DNA of 64,000 nucleotides. Source: Actinomycetes bacterium (GTDB lineage: Bacteria; Actinomycetota; Actinomycetes; Propionibacteriales; Propionibacteriaceae). Shown one piece after another: positions 29,115 to 38,479 of the stretch. Location of the stretch: positions 1 to 64,000 of the forward strand of contig JAUHXZ010000005.1 of the NCBI GenBank assembly GCA_030426725.1, given 5' to 3'. Under the pieces are notes generated by a model. The model was not told the origin of the DNA. It made no database searches and saw only the letters and a list, made by a program, of their open reading frames with translations. How positions within the stretch are numbered: the stretch's first letter is position 1; each line of letters opens with the position of its first letter. The translations under genes were made by a program, and so were the position numbers.

Positions 29115-29684
29115 TCAGGCGTTGCGCCGTCCCCACCGCGCTGCGAGGGCGACGATCCCGCCGATCACCAGCAGGATGAAGCTTACCGCTATGGCGAGCC
29201 ACTTGCCGGCGGTGAACAGCGGCGCGAGCTCCGCGAGCACCGGCGTCCGGGCCGGATAGCGTGCCATCACCGTCGCGGTGCAGGTGTTCTCGGCGAAGTC
29301 CAGCGCCACCGCGACCACCGGCAGCAGGGCCACGCGTCGCCACCGGCTCCCGGGAGCCGTCCCTCGTGCCCAGACCCAGGCGAGCGTCGTCAGCAGGAAC
29401 ATTCCGTAGACGATCGGCCAGACGACATCGAAGGTCACGCGCTGGTGGACATAGGCGGCTCGACCTTCCCGTCCCCACGCCTCGGCCGCTGCGTAGAGGT
29501 CGTCGGGGGCGTACGACATGGATGTGTCCGGGGCGGGGTATCGCTCGGTGTAGAACGCCCCGGCATCAAGTTGGGCGGGGAGCACCACCGTCATGAAGAC
29601 CATGAACAGCACCACTGCCCCGATGGCCATCCATCCCCGCACTCCGCGCGCCAGGCGCGCGGCTCCCCGATCCACCACCCTCAT
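29115..29684 (-). CDS. Hypothetical membrane protein
   Basis: About four TM helices: GWMAIGAVVLFMVFMTVVLPAQ, VVWPIVYGMFLLTTLAWVWA, WLAIAVSFILLVIGGIVALAA. Confidence 0.7.
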   Translation of the reverse strand: MRVVDRGAARLARGVRGWMAIGAVVLFMVFMTVVLPAQLDAGAFYTERYPAPDTSMSYAPDDLYAAAEAWGREGRAAYVHQRVTFDVVWPIVYGMFLLTTLAWVWARGTAPGSRWRRVALLPVVAVALDFAENTCTATVMARYPARTPVLAELAPLFTAGKWLAIAVSFILLVIGGIVALAARWGRRNA

Positions 29685-29885
29685 CGCACCCCCGTCCCTT
29701 GTGATGATGCGATGCTATGTCGTTGTCACGGCCGGATGCCCCAAACGGGGCATCGAGCCCGGGTGTGTCGACTAGGGCCATGTGCACGTCATCGTGTGAA
29801 GGCCCGATCGAAGTTCTGAGGTGATCACATGCACGGGCGTGAGCCCGGCCACAGCAGCCCGCGAGCGCCAGGGACAAGCCGCCTG

Positions 29886-29968
29886 CCTTGAGCCTGATCC
29901 ATGGATCAACGTCGAAATCATTCCGAAATCGGGTGAATCAGCGGTTGGGACACGGATCAGGCTCAAGG
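29886..29968. repeat. 15-bp inverted repeat with nested palindrome
   Basis: ccttgagcctgatcc (29886-29900) / ggatcaggctcaagg (29954-29968); TGATCCATGGATCA palindrome at 29895-29908. Confidence 0.8.
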
Positions 29969-30026
29969 GTCGTGCAAGCAGTACGCATCATGACTCCCGA
30001 GCGTCCTGTCATCGTCCAGAAGCGGA

Positions 30027-30059
30027 AGTGGGGGCACCGAACTGAATCGGTGCCCCACT
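30027..30059 (-). terminator. Hairpin downstream of nrdJ
   Basis: agtgggggcaccga-actgaa-tcggtgccccact, 13 bp with one bulged G. Confidence 0.65.
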
Positions 30060-30082
30060 CCCACGGCGAGTTGCTACTCCTG

Positions 30083-32929
30083 TCAGCTGCAGCCGCTCGT
30101 CGAACCGCAGCCCTCGCAGACGTAGCAGGATCCACTCGGACGCATCTTCGTGCCGCAGGTCATGCACAGTGGTGCGTCGACCTCGCGACCGGTGATCGAC
30201 TCGAGCAGTTCCGCCGTTGTGCGGGCGGTCCCCGCGTCCGTCGATTCGGGGGCGTCGATGAGGGAGGGCTGACGGGCGCCGTCGACCTTGAAGTTGTCAC
30301 CCGCGTCGTTGCGCAGGGACACGGCCTCCGGCAGCTCCGCCTCGTCCTCCTCCGAAAGGTAGGACCCGGTCTCGACGTACCGGGCACGCTCGGCCGCGGT
30401 GTAGATGCCCAGCTCGGCACGGTCGTCGAAGCTGAGGTAGTCCAACGCGAGGCGGCGGAAGATGTAGTCCATGAAGGACTGCGCGATCCGGATGTCCGGG
30501 TCGTCGGTCATGCCGGCGGGCTCGAACTTCAGGTTGGTGAACTTCTGCACGAAGCTCTCGAGCGGCACGCCGTACTGCAGGCCGATCGACACGGCGATCG
30601 AGAACGCGTCCATCACACCGGCGAGGGTCGAGCCCTGCTTGCCAAGCTTGAGGAACACCTCTCCTATCCGGCCGTCGTCGTAGGCGCTGGACGTCATGTA
30701 CCCCTCGGCGCCGCTGACGGAGAAGCTCGTCGTGCGGGAGGCACGCGACTTCGGCAACCGCTGCCGCTTGGCGCGGTACTCGATGCGGACCTCCGGCTCC
30801 GCCTTCTTGTCCTCCTTCTTGCTCCCCTCGGAGAGCGGCTGGCCGACCTTGCAGTTGTCGCGGTAGACGGCGAGGGCCTTGAGGCCGAGCTTCCAGCCCT
30901 GCAGGTAGACATCCTCGATGTCCTCCACAGTGGCGGTCTCGGGCAGGTTGACCGTCTTGGAGATGGCCCCCGACAGGAACGGCTGGACCGCACCCATCAT
31001 TCGAACGTGCCCCATCGGCTTGATGGCGCGGGTTCCCATGGCGGTGTCGAAGACCTCGTAGTGCTCCGCGGCCAGGCCGGGGGCGCCGACGACGTGCCCG
31101 TTGGCGGAGATGAACTCGACGATCGCGTCGATCTCCTCGGAGTCGTAGCCGAGGCGCTTGAGGGCCCGCGGGATGGTCTGGTTGACGATCTGCATGGAGC
31201 CGCCGCCGACGAGTTTCTTGAACTTCACCAGGGAGAAGTCGGGCTCGATGCCGGTCGTGTCGCAGTCCATCATGAAGCCGATGGTCCCGGTGGGCGCCAG
31301 GACGGAGGCCTGCGCGTTGCGGAAGCCGTTCTTCGCGCCGAGCGTGACAACCCGGTCCCACTCGCGGGTGGCGACCTCGTGCAGCTTGCTGTCGTCGGGC
31401 ATGAACCGCATGTCGTCGTTCGCGGCGCGATGCTTGCGCATGACGCCCTGGTGGGCGTCGGCGTTCTCCGCGTAGCCGTTGTACGTCCCCACCACGGCCG
31501 CCAGTTCGGCCGAGCGGCGGTAGGACGTGCCGGTCATGATCGACGTGATGGCGGCTGCCGTCGAGCGGCCGCCCTCCGAGTCGTAGCCCTTGCCCATGGC
31601 CATGAGCAGGGCGCCCAGGTTGGCGTAGCCGATGCCCAACTGGCGGAAGTTGCGCGTGGTCTCACCGATCGACTCCGTCGGGAAGTCCGCGAAGCAGATG
31701 GAGATGTCCATCGCGGTGATGATGAGCTCGACGGCCTTGACGAACAGTTCCGCGTCGAAGGTGCCGTCGGCCTTGAGGAACTTGAGCAGGTTCAGCGAGG
31801 CCAGGTTGCACGACGAGTTGTCGAGGCTCATGTACTCCGAGCACGGGTTGGAGGCCGTGATGGGCCCGGTCACCGGGTTGGTGTGCCAGGCGTTGATGGT
31901 GTCGTGGTACTGGAGGCCCGGGTCGGCGCACTCCCAGGCCGCCTGGGAGATCTTGCGGAACAGCTCCTTGGCGTCGACCTCCTCGATCACGCGGCCGTCC
32001 ATGCGCGCACGCAGACCGAACTTCTCCCCGCCCTCGACCGCGTTCATGAACTCGTCGCTGACGCGGACCGAGTTGTTGGCGTTCTGGTACTGGACGCTGG
32101 TGATGTCGTGCCCGCCGAGGTCCATGTCGAACCCGGCGTCCCGCAGCGCGCGGATCTTGTCCTCCTCGCGGGCCTTCGTCTCGACGAACTCCTCGATGTC
32201 GGGGTGGTCGACGTCGAGCACGACCATCTTCGCCGCGCGACGCGTGGCGCCGCCGGACTTGATAGTGCCGGCCGACGCATCGGCGCCGCGCATGAAGGAG
32301 ACGGGGCCGGACGCGGTGCCACCCGAACTCAGAAGCTCCTTCGAGGACCGGATCCGCGACAGGTTGAGGCCGGCGCCGGAGCCGCCCTTGAAGATGAAGC
32401 CCTCCTCCTTGTACCAGTTGAGGATCGACTCCATGGAGTCGTCGACACTGAGGATGAAACACGCACTGACCTGCTGGGGCGAGGGGGTGCCCACGTTGAA
32501 CCACACCGGCGAGTTGAACGAGAAGTACTGGTTGAGCAGCATCCAGGTGAGTTCGTGCTCGAAAATCTCGGCATCCTCGTCGGAGGCGAAGTAGCCGTAC
32601 TCCTTGCCGGCCGAGGCGTATGACTTCACGACCCGGTCGATGAGGGTGCGCAGGCTGTCCTCGCGCTGCGGGGTGCCCAGCGCGCCGCGGAAGTACTTGG
32701 TGGTGACGATCGTGGAGGCGTTGACGCTCCACGATGACGGGAACTCCACGCCCAGCTGCTCGAAGACCGCCTCGCCCGTGCGCCAGTTGGTCTGGACGAC
32801 GTCACGCCGGTCCCACTCCACCTCGTCGTAGGGATGCACGCCGGGCTTGGTGAACACTCGCCCGATGACGAGCCCCTTGCCCTGCTCTGTTGCCTTGCGT
32901 CGCGTGGTGCGCGCTGCTGTCGCGGTCAT
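30083..32929 (-). CDS. nrdJ: Vitamin B12-dependent (class II) ribonucleoside-diphosphate reductase
   Basis: FNSPVWFNVGTPSPQQVSACFILSVDDSMESI; NPCSEYMSLDNSSCNLASLNL; C-terminal CMTCGTKMRPSGSCYVCEGCGSTSGCS. Confidence 0.97.
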   Translation of the reverse strand: MTATAARTTRRKATEQGKGLVIGRVFTKPGVHPYDEVEWDRRDVVQTNWRTGEAVFEQLGVEFPSSWSVNASTIVTTKYFRGALGTPQREDSLRTLIDRVVKSYASAGKEYGYFASDEDAEIFEHELTWMLLNQYFSFNSPVWFNVGTPSPQQVSACFILSVDDSMESILNWYKEEGFIFKGGSGAGLNLSRIRSSKELLSSGGTASGPVSFMRGADASAGTIKSGGATRRAAKMVVLDVDHPDIEEFVETKAREEDKIRALRDAGFDMDLGGHDITSVQYQNANNSVRVSDEFMNAVEGGEKFGLRARMDGRVIEEVDAKELFRKISQAAWECADPGLQYHDTINAWHTNPVTGPITASNPCSEYMSLDNSSCNLASLNLLKFLKADGTFDAELFVKAVELIITAMDISICFADFPTESIGETTRNFRQLGIGYANLGALLMAMGKGYDSEGGRSTAAAITSIMTGTSYRRSAELAAVVGTYNGYAENADAHQGVMRKHRAANDDMRFMPDDSKLHEVATREWDRVVTLGAKNGFRNAQASVLAPTGTIGFMMDCDTTGIEPDFSLVKFKKLVGGGSMQIVNQTIPRALKRLGYDSEEIDAIVEFISANGHVVGAPGLAAEHYEVFDTAMGTRAIKPMGHVRMMGAVQPFLSGAISKTVNLPETATVEDIEDVYLQGWKLGLKALAVYRDNCKVGQPLSEGSKKEDKKAEPEVRIEYRAKRQRLPKSRASRTTSFSVSGAEGYMTSSAYDDGRIGEVFLKLGKQGSTLAGVMDAFSIAVSIGLQYGVPLESFVQKFTNLKFEPAGMTDDPDIRIAQSFMDYIFRRLALDYLSFDDRAELGIYTAAERARYVETGSYLSEEDEAELPEAVSLRNDAGDNFKVDGARQPSLIDAPESTDAGTARTTAELLESITGREVDAPLCMTCGTKMRPSGSCYVCEGCGSTSGCS

Positions 32930-32981
32930 ACTGCTACCCCTCGTTCGTGTGGTGTGCGTTGGATGCTGCTGTGCTGACGGA

Positions 32982-33497
32982 TCAGCGGATCAATGGTTCC
33001 TGGGCCGACGCGACCTCGATGGCGGCGACCTCGGCTCGTAGGCTCTTCTCGGCCGCGCTGAGCCGGAGCGCGTCGATCTCCTTCTGGAAGTCGTCAACAG
33101 AGCCGTAGTTCCTGTAGACGCTCGCGAAGCGCAGATAGGCCACTTCGTCCAGTTCCTCGAGTGGCCCGAGGATGGCGATGCCGATCTGCTCGGCGGGGAT
33201 CTCGGCCATGCCGGAGGCCCGCAGGGACTCCTCCACGCGCTGCGCGAGCGCCGCGAGCTGGGCCGCGGTGACCGGCCGACCCTTGCATGCCTTCGACACC
33301 CCCTTGATGACCTTGTCCCGGTTGAAGGACTCAACGACCCCCGACCGCTTCACGACGGTCAGGACGATCTGCTCAACGGTGGTGAACTTGCGCTCACACG
33401 CAGGGCAGACCCTCCGCCGCCGGATGGCGGACCCGTCCTCGGCCGCGCGCGAATCCGACACCTTGGTGTCGAGATGGCGGCAGAACGGGCAATGCAT
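32982..33497 (-). CDS. nrdR: Transcriptional repressor NrdR
   Basis: [43 protein letters not shown] zinc ribbon, ATP-cone. Confidence 0.97.
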   Translation of the reverse strand: MHCPFCRHLDTKVSDSRAAEDGSAIRRRRVCPACERKFTTVEQIVLTVVKRSGVVESFNRDKVIKGVSKACKGRPVTAAQLAALAQRVEESLRASGMAEIPAEQIGIAILGPLEELDEVAYLRFASVYRNYGSVDDFQKEIDALRLSAAEKSLRAEVAAIEVASAQEPLIR

Positions 33498-33554
33498 GAG
33501 GTGTTCTCCCCGGATCGGAAGCGGAGGGCCAACCCTGCCACCTTGTGACCGAGA

Positions 33555-33570
33555 CCACAACCTGTAGGGA
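33555..33570. promoter_or_regulatory. Putative NrdR box 1
   Basis: ccaCAAccTgTAGgGa aligned to acaCwAtATaTwGtGt. Confidence 0.6.
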
Positions 33571-33586
33571 AAACCATCCACTGCAA

Positions 33587-33602
33587 CTACTAGATATAGG
33601 GG
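33587..33602. promoter_or_regulatory. Putative NrdR box 2
   Basis: ctaCTAgATATAGgGg, 32 bp from box 1. Confidence 0.65.
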
Positions 33603-33683
33603 AGCCTAGATCTCACGGGGGTCACATACAAGGAAACACGCCCAACAAAGTCACCCGGTTTCCGCCTCGAGCCGTGACCGCGC

Positions 33684-34016
33684 TCAGCGCCCGGTCACGT
33701 GCGCCCAAGCCGGATCCCCCGCGACATACCCGAGCGCCGGGTCCGGCTGAGCATTCTCCACGAACTGTGCCACCGACGCCACCGCTCCCACGGCTGCGAC
33801 GACGCCGACCAGCGCGACCCGGACAGCCAGCCACGGCGATCTGCGCGGACGCTCGACAGCACAGGAGGCCGCGGGGCGGATGCGCCCCGGGGCGACGGGG
33901 CGTGCGGGGTGAGCCACGGGCCCGCCGAACTCGGGGCGCGCAACCGGGGACACAGCCACGACGCGACGCGGACCGGAGCCGACGACCTGGAAACGGACTG
34001 CGGTGGACGCTGCCAT
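33684..34016 (-). CDS. Small single-pass membrane protein divergent from lexA (position of ChiZ/DivS/YneA-type SOS proteins), no LysM
   Basis: taggaggttgaa-ATG strong SD; one TM (LAVRVALVGVVAAVGAVASVAQF) and short tail ENAQPDPALGYVAGDPAWAHVTGR. Confidence 0.7.
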   Translation of the reverse strand: MAASTAVRFQVVGSGPRRVVAVSPVARPEFGGPVAHPARPVAPGRIRPAASCAVERPRRSPWLAVRVALVGVVAAVGAVASVAQFVENAQPDPALGYVAGDPAWAHVTGR

Positions 34017-34026
34017 TTCAACCTCC

Positions 34027-34042
34027 TAGAACACCTGTTCGT
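34027..34042. promoter_or_regulatory. LexA/SOS box 1
   Basis: tagAACacctGTTcgt in tagaacacctgttcgt (GAAC-N4-GTTC core). Confidence 0.75.
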
Positions 34043-34071
34043 TTACGAGCCTAACCCATATCGCTGCCGAA

Positions 34072-34087
34072 TGGAACACTCGTTCGA
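34072..34087. promoter_or_regulatory. LexA/SOS box 2
   Basis: tggaacactcgttcga. Confidence 0.75.
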
Positions 34088-34179
34088 GATGAGTTTCTGC
34101 CGCCCCCAGCGGGGCCACACCGACACTCAATCGGGCACCACTGACAATTTCCGTTCGCCGGCGACACGCGCCCCACTTA

Positions 34180-34195
34180 TCGAACACACGTTCGC
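34180..34195. promoter_or_regulatory. LexA/SOS box 3, adjacent to lexA
   Basis: tcgaacacacgttcgc. Confidence 0.85.
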
Positions 34196-34215
34196 GGACG
34201 CGGTAACATCCAGGT

Positions 34216-34953
34216 ATGGCTGATGACACGACGAAGCGCCCGCGCCGCGGCCGCCCCACGAACGCTGAGATAGAGGAACAACTCGGAGACATCTCGGCGT
34301 TCCCCGATGGCCCCCAGGACGCGCACGGGCTCACCACGCGGCAGCTCGCCATCCTCCAGGTGGTCAAGCAGTCCATCGAAGAAGCGGGCTATCCGCCAAG
34401 CATCCGCGAGGTCGCCAAGCGGGCCGGGTTGGCCTCGACATCGAGCGTGACGTACCAGTTGAAGGTGCTCGAGGAGAAGGGCTTCCTCCGACGGGATCCG
34501 AACCGTCCCCGCGCCGTCGTGGTCACGATGCCCGGCGAGGAGGAGATGGATCCCGCGCAGAGCTACGACTCGACCCCGACCTCCGTTGCGACGCCGCTCA
34601 TCGGACGGATCGCGGCGGGAGGCCCCATCCTGGCCGAGCAGCAGGTCGACGATGTGTTCGCTCTCCCGAAGCAACTCGTCGGGGACGGTCAGGTGTTCAT
34701 GCTCGAGGTCCACGGTGATTCGATGATCGACGCCGCGATCTGCGACGGGGACTGGGTCGTGGTGCGCCAGCAGTCGGACGCCAGCAACGGGGACATCGTC
34801 GCGGCGTTGCTCGATCAGGAGGCCACCGTGAAGACGTTCCGCCGCCGGGACGGGCAGGTGTGGCTTCTCCCCCACAATGCGGACTACTCACCGATCGACG
34901 GCACCCACGCCCAGATCATGGGCAAGGTCGTCGCGGTGATGCGCAAGCTGTGA
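34216..34953 (+). CDS. lexA: SOS repressor LexA
   Basis: [73 protein letters not shown] cleavage region; [22 protein letters not shown]. Confidence 0.98.
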   Translation: MADDTTKRPRRGRPTNAEIEEQLGDISAFPDGPQDAHGLTTRQLAILQVVKQSIEEAGYPPSIREVAKRAGLASTSSVTYQLKVLEEKGFLRRDPNRPRAVVVTMPGEEEMDPAQSYDSTPTSVATPLIGRIAAGGPILAEQQVDDVFALPKQLVGDGQVFMLEVHGDSMIDAAICDGDWVVVRQQSDASNGDIVAALLDQEATVKTFRRRDGQVWLLPHNADYSPIDGTHAQIMGKVVAVMRKL

Positions 34954-34954
34954 G

Positions 34955-36943
34955 CTAGTCCGCGCCGCGTAGGCGGCGCAGCGCCTGGACGGCGACGTCG
35001 CCGTCCGTCGTGGTCCAGAACCCGGGCAGCGAAGACTTGAGGAACGATCCGTAGCGCGCCGTCTCCAGACGGGGATCGAGCACCGCGACGACGCCCCTGT
35101 CCTCCATACGTCGGATCAGCCGTCCCGAACCCTGGGCCAGCAGGAGTGCGGCATGGGTGGCGGCCACGGACATGAAGCCGTTGCGTCCCTCGTCGTCGGC
35201 CGCCTTCTTGCGTGCCTGCATGAGCGGGTCGTCGGGGCGTGGGAACGGGATCTTGTCGATGATCACCAGCTGACAGGTGTCGCCGGGGACATCTACCCCC
35301 TGCCACAGGGACATCGTGCCGAACAGGGACGTGCCGGCCTCCGCCGTGAAGGCCCGGGTGAGTTCGGACAGCTGCGCGTCGCCCTGACACAGGATCTCCA
35401 GGTCCGGCAGCTCGCGGCGACAGTACTCGGCGGCCTGCTCGGCCGCCCTCCGTGACGCGAACAGCCCGAGGGTCCGACCCTCGGCGGCCCAGACGAGCTG
35501 CGCGATCTCCGCCAGGGTCTGCTCGTTCATCCCGTCCCTGCCGGGCGGCGGCAGCCGCCGCGCGACGTAGAGGATCCCCTGACGCCTGTAGTCGAAGGGC
35601 GAGCCCACGTCGGCGCCACGCCACGCGAACTCGTCGGACGCCTCGTCATCGGCCCCGATCCTGTCAGCCAGGCCGAGCCCGACCGCACTCGCGGTAGCCT
35701 CGAAGGACCCACCGAGCTCGAGGGTGGCGGACGTGAGAATGGTGGGGGCCTCCGCGAACACCTGATTCCGCAGGAGGCCCGCGACGTTGAGCGGTGCGAC
35801 GTAGGCGGCCCGCCCCAGGACCTCCGATTCGGTCACCCAAACCACGTCGGCCTCCGCGAGCTTCGCGATCCGCTCGGCGACATCGAAGACTTCCTTGACC
35901 GCCGAAGCGGCCTGCGTTCGCTCAGCGTCGTCGGCGGGCTTGCCAAGAGCGCTGATCACCTTGCGTGCGACGTCGCGCACCTGGGCCGCGGCATACGGAA
36001 GCGGCGCGGAGGCGGCCGTGATCCGGGTCAGCTCCGACTCGGCCAACGCCTGACGGAAGACGTCGGCCTGGTCGAGGAAGTCCGTTCCCAGGTCGTCGTC
36101 GAGCCATGTGAGGACCCGTCTGGCGGTGCGCTCGATGCCGCCCGGGGTCAGCTCGTCGGTGGCGGCCGTGGTGATACGGCTGACCAGCTCGTGGGCCTCG
36201 TCGATGATGAGGGCGTCGTGCTCCGGCAGCGCGGTGCCGCCGTGCATCGCGTTGATCGCGAGTAGTGCGTGGTTGGTGACGACCAGTTGCGCGTCCCGGG
36301 CCTTCTCCCGCGATGCCTCGACGAAGCACTCGGCACCGAAGGGACAGTTGGCCACGCCGAGGCACTCCCGAGTGGGGATGGACACCTGTGCCCAGGCGCG
36401 CGCCGTATGCGAAGGGGCGTCGTCACGATCGGCGAGCCCGCCGCTGGACGCCTCTTCCTCGATCCACTCGCGCAGCGCGAGAACCTCCGCCCCCAGCTTC
36501 GACACGTCGTCGGTGGTGCGCTTGGCCGCTTCGACGACGGCAGAGCTCCCCAGGAGGGACCCTTGCTCCGCCGTATCCCCGGAACGGGCGCGGTGGAGAC
36601 AGGCGTAGTTCGTACGGCCCTTGAGGATCGCGGCCTTCGGCCGCTTGCCGGTGACGCGCTCCACCGCGTCGAGGGCCGTCGGGATGTCCTTGCCTGCCAG
36701 CTGGGCCTGGAGCGCGAGGGTCGCGGTGGCGACGACGATGCGCCCGTTGTCGTCGACGCAGCGCGCCAGCGCCGGCGCCAGGTAGCCGAGGGACTTTCCC
36801 GTGCCGGTGCCGGCCTGAACCAGGAGGTGCACCCCGTTGGTGAGGGACTGTGCGACGGCGTCCGCCATCGCCTGCTGGCCCGGCCGAGCCTGACCGTGGA
36901 TTCCGCCGACGGCCTCCGCCAGGATGCGTGAGTGGTCAGCCAC
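34955..36943 (-). CDS. DinG-like ATP-dependent DNA helicase
   Basis: VQAGTGTGKSLGYLAPAL Walker A, LIIDEAHEL, four-Cys Fe-S region, SGRLIRRMEDRG; GTG start overlaps hflX stop. Confidence 0.9.
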   Translation of the reverse strand: MADHSRILAEAVGGIHGQARPGQQAMADAVAQSLTNGVHLLVQAGTGTGKSLGYLAPALARCVDDNGRIVVATATLALQAQLAGKDIPTALDAVERVTGKRPKAAILKGRTNYACLHRARSGDTAEQGSLLGSSAVVEAAKRTTDDVSKLGAEVLALREWIEEEASSGGLADRDDAPSHTARAWAQVSIPTRECLGVANCPFGAECFVEASREKARDAQLVVTNHALLAINAMHGGTALPEHDALIIDEAHELVSRITTAATDELTPGGIERTARRVLTWLDDDLGTDFLDQADVFRQALAESELTRITAASAPLPYAAAQVRDVARKVISALGKPADDAERTQAASAVKEVFDVAERIAKLAEADVVWVTESEVLGRAAYVAPLNVAGLLRNQVFAEAPTILTSATLELGGSFEATASAVGLGLADRIGADDEASDEFAWRGADVGSPFDYRRQGILYVARRLPPPGRDGMNEQTLAEIAQLVWAAEGRTLGLFASRRAAEQAAEYCRRELPDLEILCQGDAQLSELTRAFTAEAGTSLFGTMSLWQGVDVPGDTCQLVIIDKIPFPRPDDPLMQARKKAADDEGRNGFMSVAATHAALLLAQGSGRLIRRMEDRGVVAVLDPRLETARYGSFLKSSLPGFWTTTDGDVAVQALRRLRGAD

Positions 36944-38366
36944 GGGTGAAGGCCGCCAGCTCGTCGGCCAGGTCCGCCCGGACCCGGGCCGTGACCAGCG
37001 TCCCTTCCCCGGTGTGCTCCAGCTGGTCGATGACAGCCGTCCGGTGCAGCCGGTCGACCAGGTCCCCACGCTCGTACGGGATGAGCGCGGTGACCCTGAT
37101 CTCAGGCGTGGGCAGCCGGCCGTGCACGGTGGTCCGGAGTTCCTCCACTCCACTGCCGGTGCGGGCCGAGACGACCAATGCGTCGGGATGGTTGGCCCGG
37201 AGGGTGAGAATGGTGGTCTCGTCGGCGGCGTCGGCCTTGTTCAGCACGAGTAGCTCAGGAACCTCGGAGGCGCCGATCTCACCGAGGACCGTGCGGACCG
37301 CGTCGATCTGGCCCTCCGGATCCGGATCGGAGGCATCGACGACGTGGAGCAGGAGGTCGGCCTGGGCCGACTCCTCGAGGGTCGACCGGAACGCCTCGAC
37401 GAGGTCGTGCGGGAGATGCCGCACGAAACCCACCGTGTCGGTGAGGGTGAAGACCCGGCCGTCGGTGGTCTCGCTGCGCCGCGTCGTCGGGTCGAGGGTG
37501 GCGAACAGCGCGTTCTCCACCAGGACCCCGGCGCCGGTGAGGCGGTTGAGGAGCGACGACTTGCCGGCGTTCGTGTAGCCGACGATGGCCACGGAAGGGA
37601 CCTGGTTGCGACGCCGCTCGGCCCGCTTCCCCTCACGGGTGGAGTCCATCTCGCGCAGCTTCCTCCGCAGCTGTGCGATCCGGGTGTGGATGCGACGGCG
37701 GTCCGTCTCGATCTTCGTCTCACCGGGGCCGCGACCACCGATGCCCGCGCCGCCCGCGGCACGTCCACCAGCCTGCCTGGAGAGGTTGCCGCCCCAGCCA
37801 CGGAGCCGCTGCTTGAGGTACTGCAGCTGCGCCAGTTCAACCTGCGCCTTGCCCTCCGCGCTCTTCGCATGCTGGGCGAAGATGTCGAGGATGAGCGCCG
37901 TGCGGTCCACGACCTTGACCTTGACGCGGTCCTCGAGGTTGCGGAGCTGCGCCGGCTCGAGCTCGCCGTCGCAGATGACGGTGTCCGCGCCGGTGGCATG
38001 CACCACCTCGGCCACCTCCTCCACCTTGCCGCGCCCGATGTAGGTGGCAGGGTCCACATGGCTGCGGCGCTGGACCAGCCCTGCCAGGACCTCGGATCCC
38101 GCGGTCTCCGCGAGGAGCTTCAACTCGCTCATGGCGTGGTCGGCGTCCTGCTGCGTGCCGGACGTCCACACGCTCACGAGGACGACGCGCTCCAGTCGGA
38201 GCTGGCGGTACTCGACCTCGGTGATGTCCTCGAGTTCGGTGCGCATGCCGTCGACGCGGCGCAGCGAATGACGGGCGGCCAGGTCCTCCTGGTCACCGTC
38301 GTAGCCGGGATCAGGCCCCCGGTCGTCGTCGACGCTCGGCCGATCGTCAAGGAAATGTTCAGTCAT
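36936..38366 (-). CDS. hflX: GTPase HflX
   Basis: GGRAAGGAGIGGRGPGETKIETDRR; VGYTNAGKSSLLNRLTG; LTDTVGFVRHLPHDLVEAFRSTLEE. Confidence 0.96.
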   Translation of the reverse strand: MTEHFLDDRPSVDDDRGPDPGYDGDQEDLAARHSLRRVDGMRTELEDITEVEYRQLRLERVVLVSVWTSGTQQDADHAMSELKLLAETAGSEVLAGLVQRRSHVDPATYIGRGKVEEVAEVVHATGADTVICDGELEPAQLRNLEDRVKVKVVDRTALILDIFAQHAKSAEGKAQVELAQLQYLKQRLRGWGGNLSRQAGGRAAGGAGIGGRGPGETKIETDRRRIHTRIAQLRRKLREMDSTREGKRAERRRNQVPSVAIVGYTNAGKSSLLNRLTGAGVLVENALFATLDPTTRRSETTDGRVFTLTDTVGFVRHLPHDLVEAFRSTLEESAQADLLLHVVDASDPDPEGQIDAVRTVLGEIGASEVPELLVLNKADAADETTILTLRANHPDALVVSARTGSGVEELRTTVHGRLPTPEIRVTALIPYERGDLVDRLHRTAVIDQLEHTGEGTLVTARVRADLADELAAFTRG

Positions 38367-38479
38367 CGTCTACTCATTCAACCAGCACCCCACCGGTATC
38401 CCAAGCAGCCGGCTCGGCAGCTGTGGACAAACCCGCCGTACCCGGGTCATGGCGAGCACTGACGAGGATGCCGGCCCTC

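Noticed and set aside
29888-32623. 911-aa + strand ORF opposite nrdJ
   Set aside because: Mirror ORF caused by high GC; nrdJ on the other strand has full family motifs, and this translation is Val/Arg/Gly/Asp-biased with no recognisable domain.
32930-32981. Cobalamin riboswitch before B12-dependent nrdJ
   Set aside because: Only about 50 nt separate nrdR and nrdJ, too short for a cobalamin riboswitch, and no B12-box-like motif was seen.
34955-37153. 732-aa version of the DinG-like helicase
   Set aside because: Extension lies inside hflX; the GTG at 36943 gives the expected N-terminus.
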